Source: an uncultured Collinsella sp. (lineage in GTDB: Bacteria; Actinomycetota; Coriobacteriia; Coriobacteriales; Coriobacteriaceae). From it: a DNA stretch of 7,107 nucleotides. Of the stretch, positions 5,742 through 7,107 are shown piece after piece. The number at the start of each line of letters is the position of its first letter. The first letter of the stretch is position 1. Made by a program: the position numbers and the translations under genes. The notes beneath the pieces were generated by a model, which had not been told where the DNA came from, did no database searches, and was given only the letters and a program-made list of their open reading frames with translations. Where the stretch lies: NCBI GenBank assembly GCA_905209765.1, contig CAJLUE010000081.1:1-7107 (forward strand), in the 5' to 3' direction.

Positions 5742-7107
5742 GATGGCTTAAAGGTTCGCAGACGCAGCGCATTGGTCACGACGCACACGCTCGACAGGCT
5801 CATGGCCGCAGCGCCGAACATCGGCGAGAGCTGCCACCCGGTGAGGGGGAAGAACACGCCCGCGGCGAGCGGAATGCCGATGCCGTTGTAGAACAGCGCC
5901 CAGAACAGGTCCTGCTTGATGTTGCGGATCGTGGCGCGCGAAAGCTCGATGGCGCGGGCGACGTCCATGAGGTCGCTGCGCATGAGTACCACGTCGGCGC
6001 CCTCCTTGGCGATGTCGGCGCCGGTGCCGATCGCAAGGCCCACGTCGGAGCGCGCCAGGGCGGGGGAGTCGTTGATGCCGTCGCCCACCATGGCGACCTT
6101 GCCGCCCGCATCCTGCAGTTCGCGCACGTGGCGTTCCTTGTCGGCGGGCAGGACGTCGGCGATAACCTGTTCGCTGGTCAGTCCCACGCGGCGAGCGATG
6201 GCCTCTGCCGTCACGCGGTTGTCGCCGGTGAGCATGCGCACGTCGACGCCGAGCTTGCGGAGCGCGGCGATTGCCTCGGCGCTCGTTTCTTTGACCTCGT
6301 CAGCCACGGCGATGGTGCCAACGAGCTCGCCGTTCTTGGCAAAGAACAGCGGCGTCTTGCCCTCGGCAGCGAACTGCTCGGCAAGACTGGCGGGCACCTC
6401 CGCGCCCAGCTCGTCCATCAGACGAACGTTGCCGGCTGCGATGACATTCTGCCCCTCGCGCGCCGTGACGCCGCGACCGGGCACGGCGGCAAAGTCCTCG
6501 ACCATGCGTGCGACGATTCCGCGCGTCTCGCACTCGGCCATAATCGCCTCGGCCAGTGGGTGCTCACTTGAGCGCTCCAGCGCAGCGGCCAGCTTGAGCA
6601 GCGCCTTTTCGCTCATGGCGGGCGAGCCGTCGGCGCGCGTGGCTACCACGATATCGGTCACGGCAGGCTTGCCGCGGGTGACCGTACCCGTCTTATCGAG
6701 CACCACGGTGCCCACGTTGCGCAGATTCTCCAGCGCCTCGGCGCTCTTAAACAGAATGCCCATCTCGGCGCCCTTGCCGGTGCCCACCATAATGGCGACG
6801 GGCGTGGCCAGGCCCAGCGCGCACGGGCAGCTGATCACCAACACGGCCACGGCGGAGGTGAGCGCCTCGTTCACGCTTCCGGTCAGCGCCATCCACACCG
6901 CAAAGGTCACGGCCGAGATCGCAAACACCACGGGCACAAACACGCCGGCGACCTTATCGGCCAGGCGGGCGATGGGCGCCTTGGTGGCGTTGGCGTCCTC
7001 GACAAGCTGGATGATTTTGGCGAGCGACGTGTCGGCGCCCACGCGCGTGGCGCGGAAGGTAAACGATCCGGTGCGGTTGACCGTGGCGGCGTTGACGGTG
7101 TCGCCGG
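5726..7107 (-). CDS. copA: Cu(I)-exporting P1B-type ATPase CopA, 5' end outside window
   Basis: This is the C-terminal 459 residues of a copper-transporting P-type ATPase; the frame stays open to the window edge (GDTVNAATVNRTGSFTF...), so roughly the first 280-300 residues are missing. It shows the actuator end, the TM6 motif SCPCALGLATP (CPC codons near 6821-6829), the phosphorylation site DKTGT (Asp codon near 6697), the nucleotide-binding SSEHPLAEA, then LTGDN, and GDGINDSPAL (about 6056-6085). The last helices carry FYNG and MSLSS. CPC with YN and MxxSS is the signature of Cu(I) exporters of the P1B-1 class. It pumps Cu(I) out across the membrane using ATP. It is first in the visible cluster with copZ and csoR. 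The last four residues, VAVK, and the stop lie inside a palindromic element. Confidence 0.97.
   Translation of the reverse strand, partial: GDTVNAATVNRTGSFTFRATRVGADTSLAKIIQLVEDANATKAPIARLADKVAGVFVPVVFAISAVTFAVWMALTGSVNEALTSAVAVLVISCPCALGLATPVAIMVGTGKGAEMGILFKSAEALENLRNVGTVVLDKTGTVTRGKPAVTDIVVATRADGSPAMSEKALLKLAAALERSSEHPLAEAIMAECETRGIVARMVEDFAAVPGRGVTAREGQNVIAAGNVRLMDELGAEVPASLAEQFAAEGKTPLFFAKNGELVGTIAVADEVKETSAEAIAALRKLGVDVRMLTGDNRVTAEAIARRVGLTSEQVIADVLPADKERHVRELQDAGGKVAMVGDGINDSPALARSDVGLAIGTGADIAKEGADVVLMRSDLMDVARAIELSRATIRNIKQDLFWALFYNGIGIPLAAGVFFPLTGWQLSPMFGAAAMSLSSVCVVTNALRLRTFKPSVAVK

Noticed and set aside
6128..6571. Open frame on the + strand opposite copA
   Set aside because: It lies wholly within the nucleotide-binding region of copA on the other strand and has no ribosome binding site or domain.

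Overview
The window looks like a chromosomal segment of a high-GC gut actinobacterium of the Coriobacteriia, most likely Collinsella or a close relative. This rests on GC-rich coding sequence, AGGAGG-type ribosome binding sites, the style of the small hypothetical proteins and the abundance of intergenic palindromes. The assignment is recognition from memory, not a database match.

Left half, + strand (1-2948). A gene-poor start (1-315) leads into an unrecognised 235-residue protein gene (316-1023). Next comes a gene for a protein with a C-terminal PD-(D/E)XK (DUF559/AbiEi-like) nuclease fold (about 1414-2457). This gene is bracketed by two arrays of palindromes, 1064-1360 and 2499-2796, with four units each. 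Every unit has 15-bp inverted arms (consensus GTCTCAATCTGTAAC / GTTACAGATTGAGAC) around a centre of exactly 27 nt. Seven of the eight units fit an 80-bp period to the base, and the eighth is off by one. Two kinds of 23-bp spacer alternate, so the real repeat is a 160-bp dimer, and the last dimer of each array is the closest relative of the other. The centres vary in sequence but keep an inner stem through A-U/G-U exchanges that make sense in + strand RNA. The layout, a nuclease-like gene between palindromic dimers, resembles REP/RAYT elements but with an unrelated protein. This is the best candidate for an undescribed system here.

Middle (2949-4406). A complete amidohydrolase gene of the imidazolonepropionase/prolidase-like group, with all metal ligands present, ends at a strong bidirectional terminator (4371-4410).

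Right half, - strand (7107-4429). A copper-handling cluster is read leftwards: copA (Cu(I) P-type ATPase, N-terminus outside the window), copZ (copper chaperone), csoR (Cu(I)-sensing repressor), then a two-helix membrane protein with a zinc ribbon. CsoR senses excess Cu(I), CopZ carries it and CopA exports it. Each of the three intergenic gaps holds a palindromic element exactly 67 bp long. Two belong to one family with conserved 15-bp ends, and one belongs to another. One of them supplies the last codons and stop of copA, and another begins right after the csoR stop.
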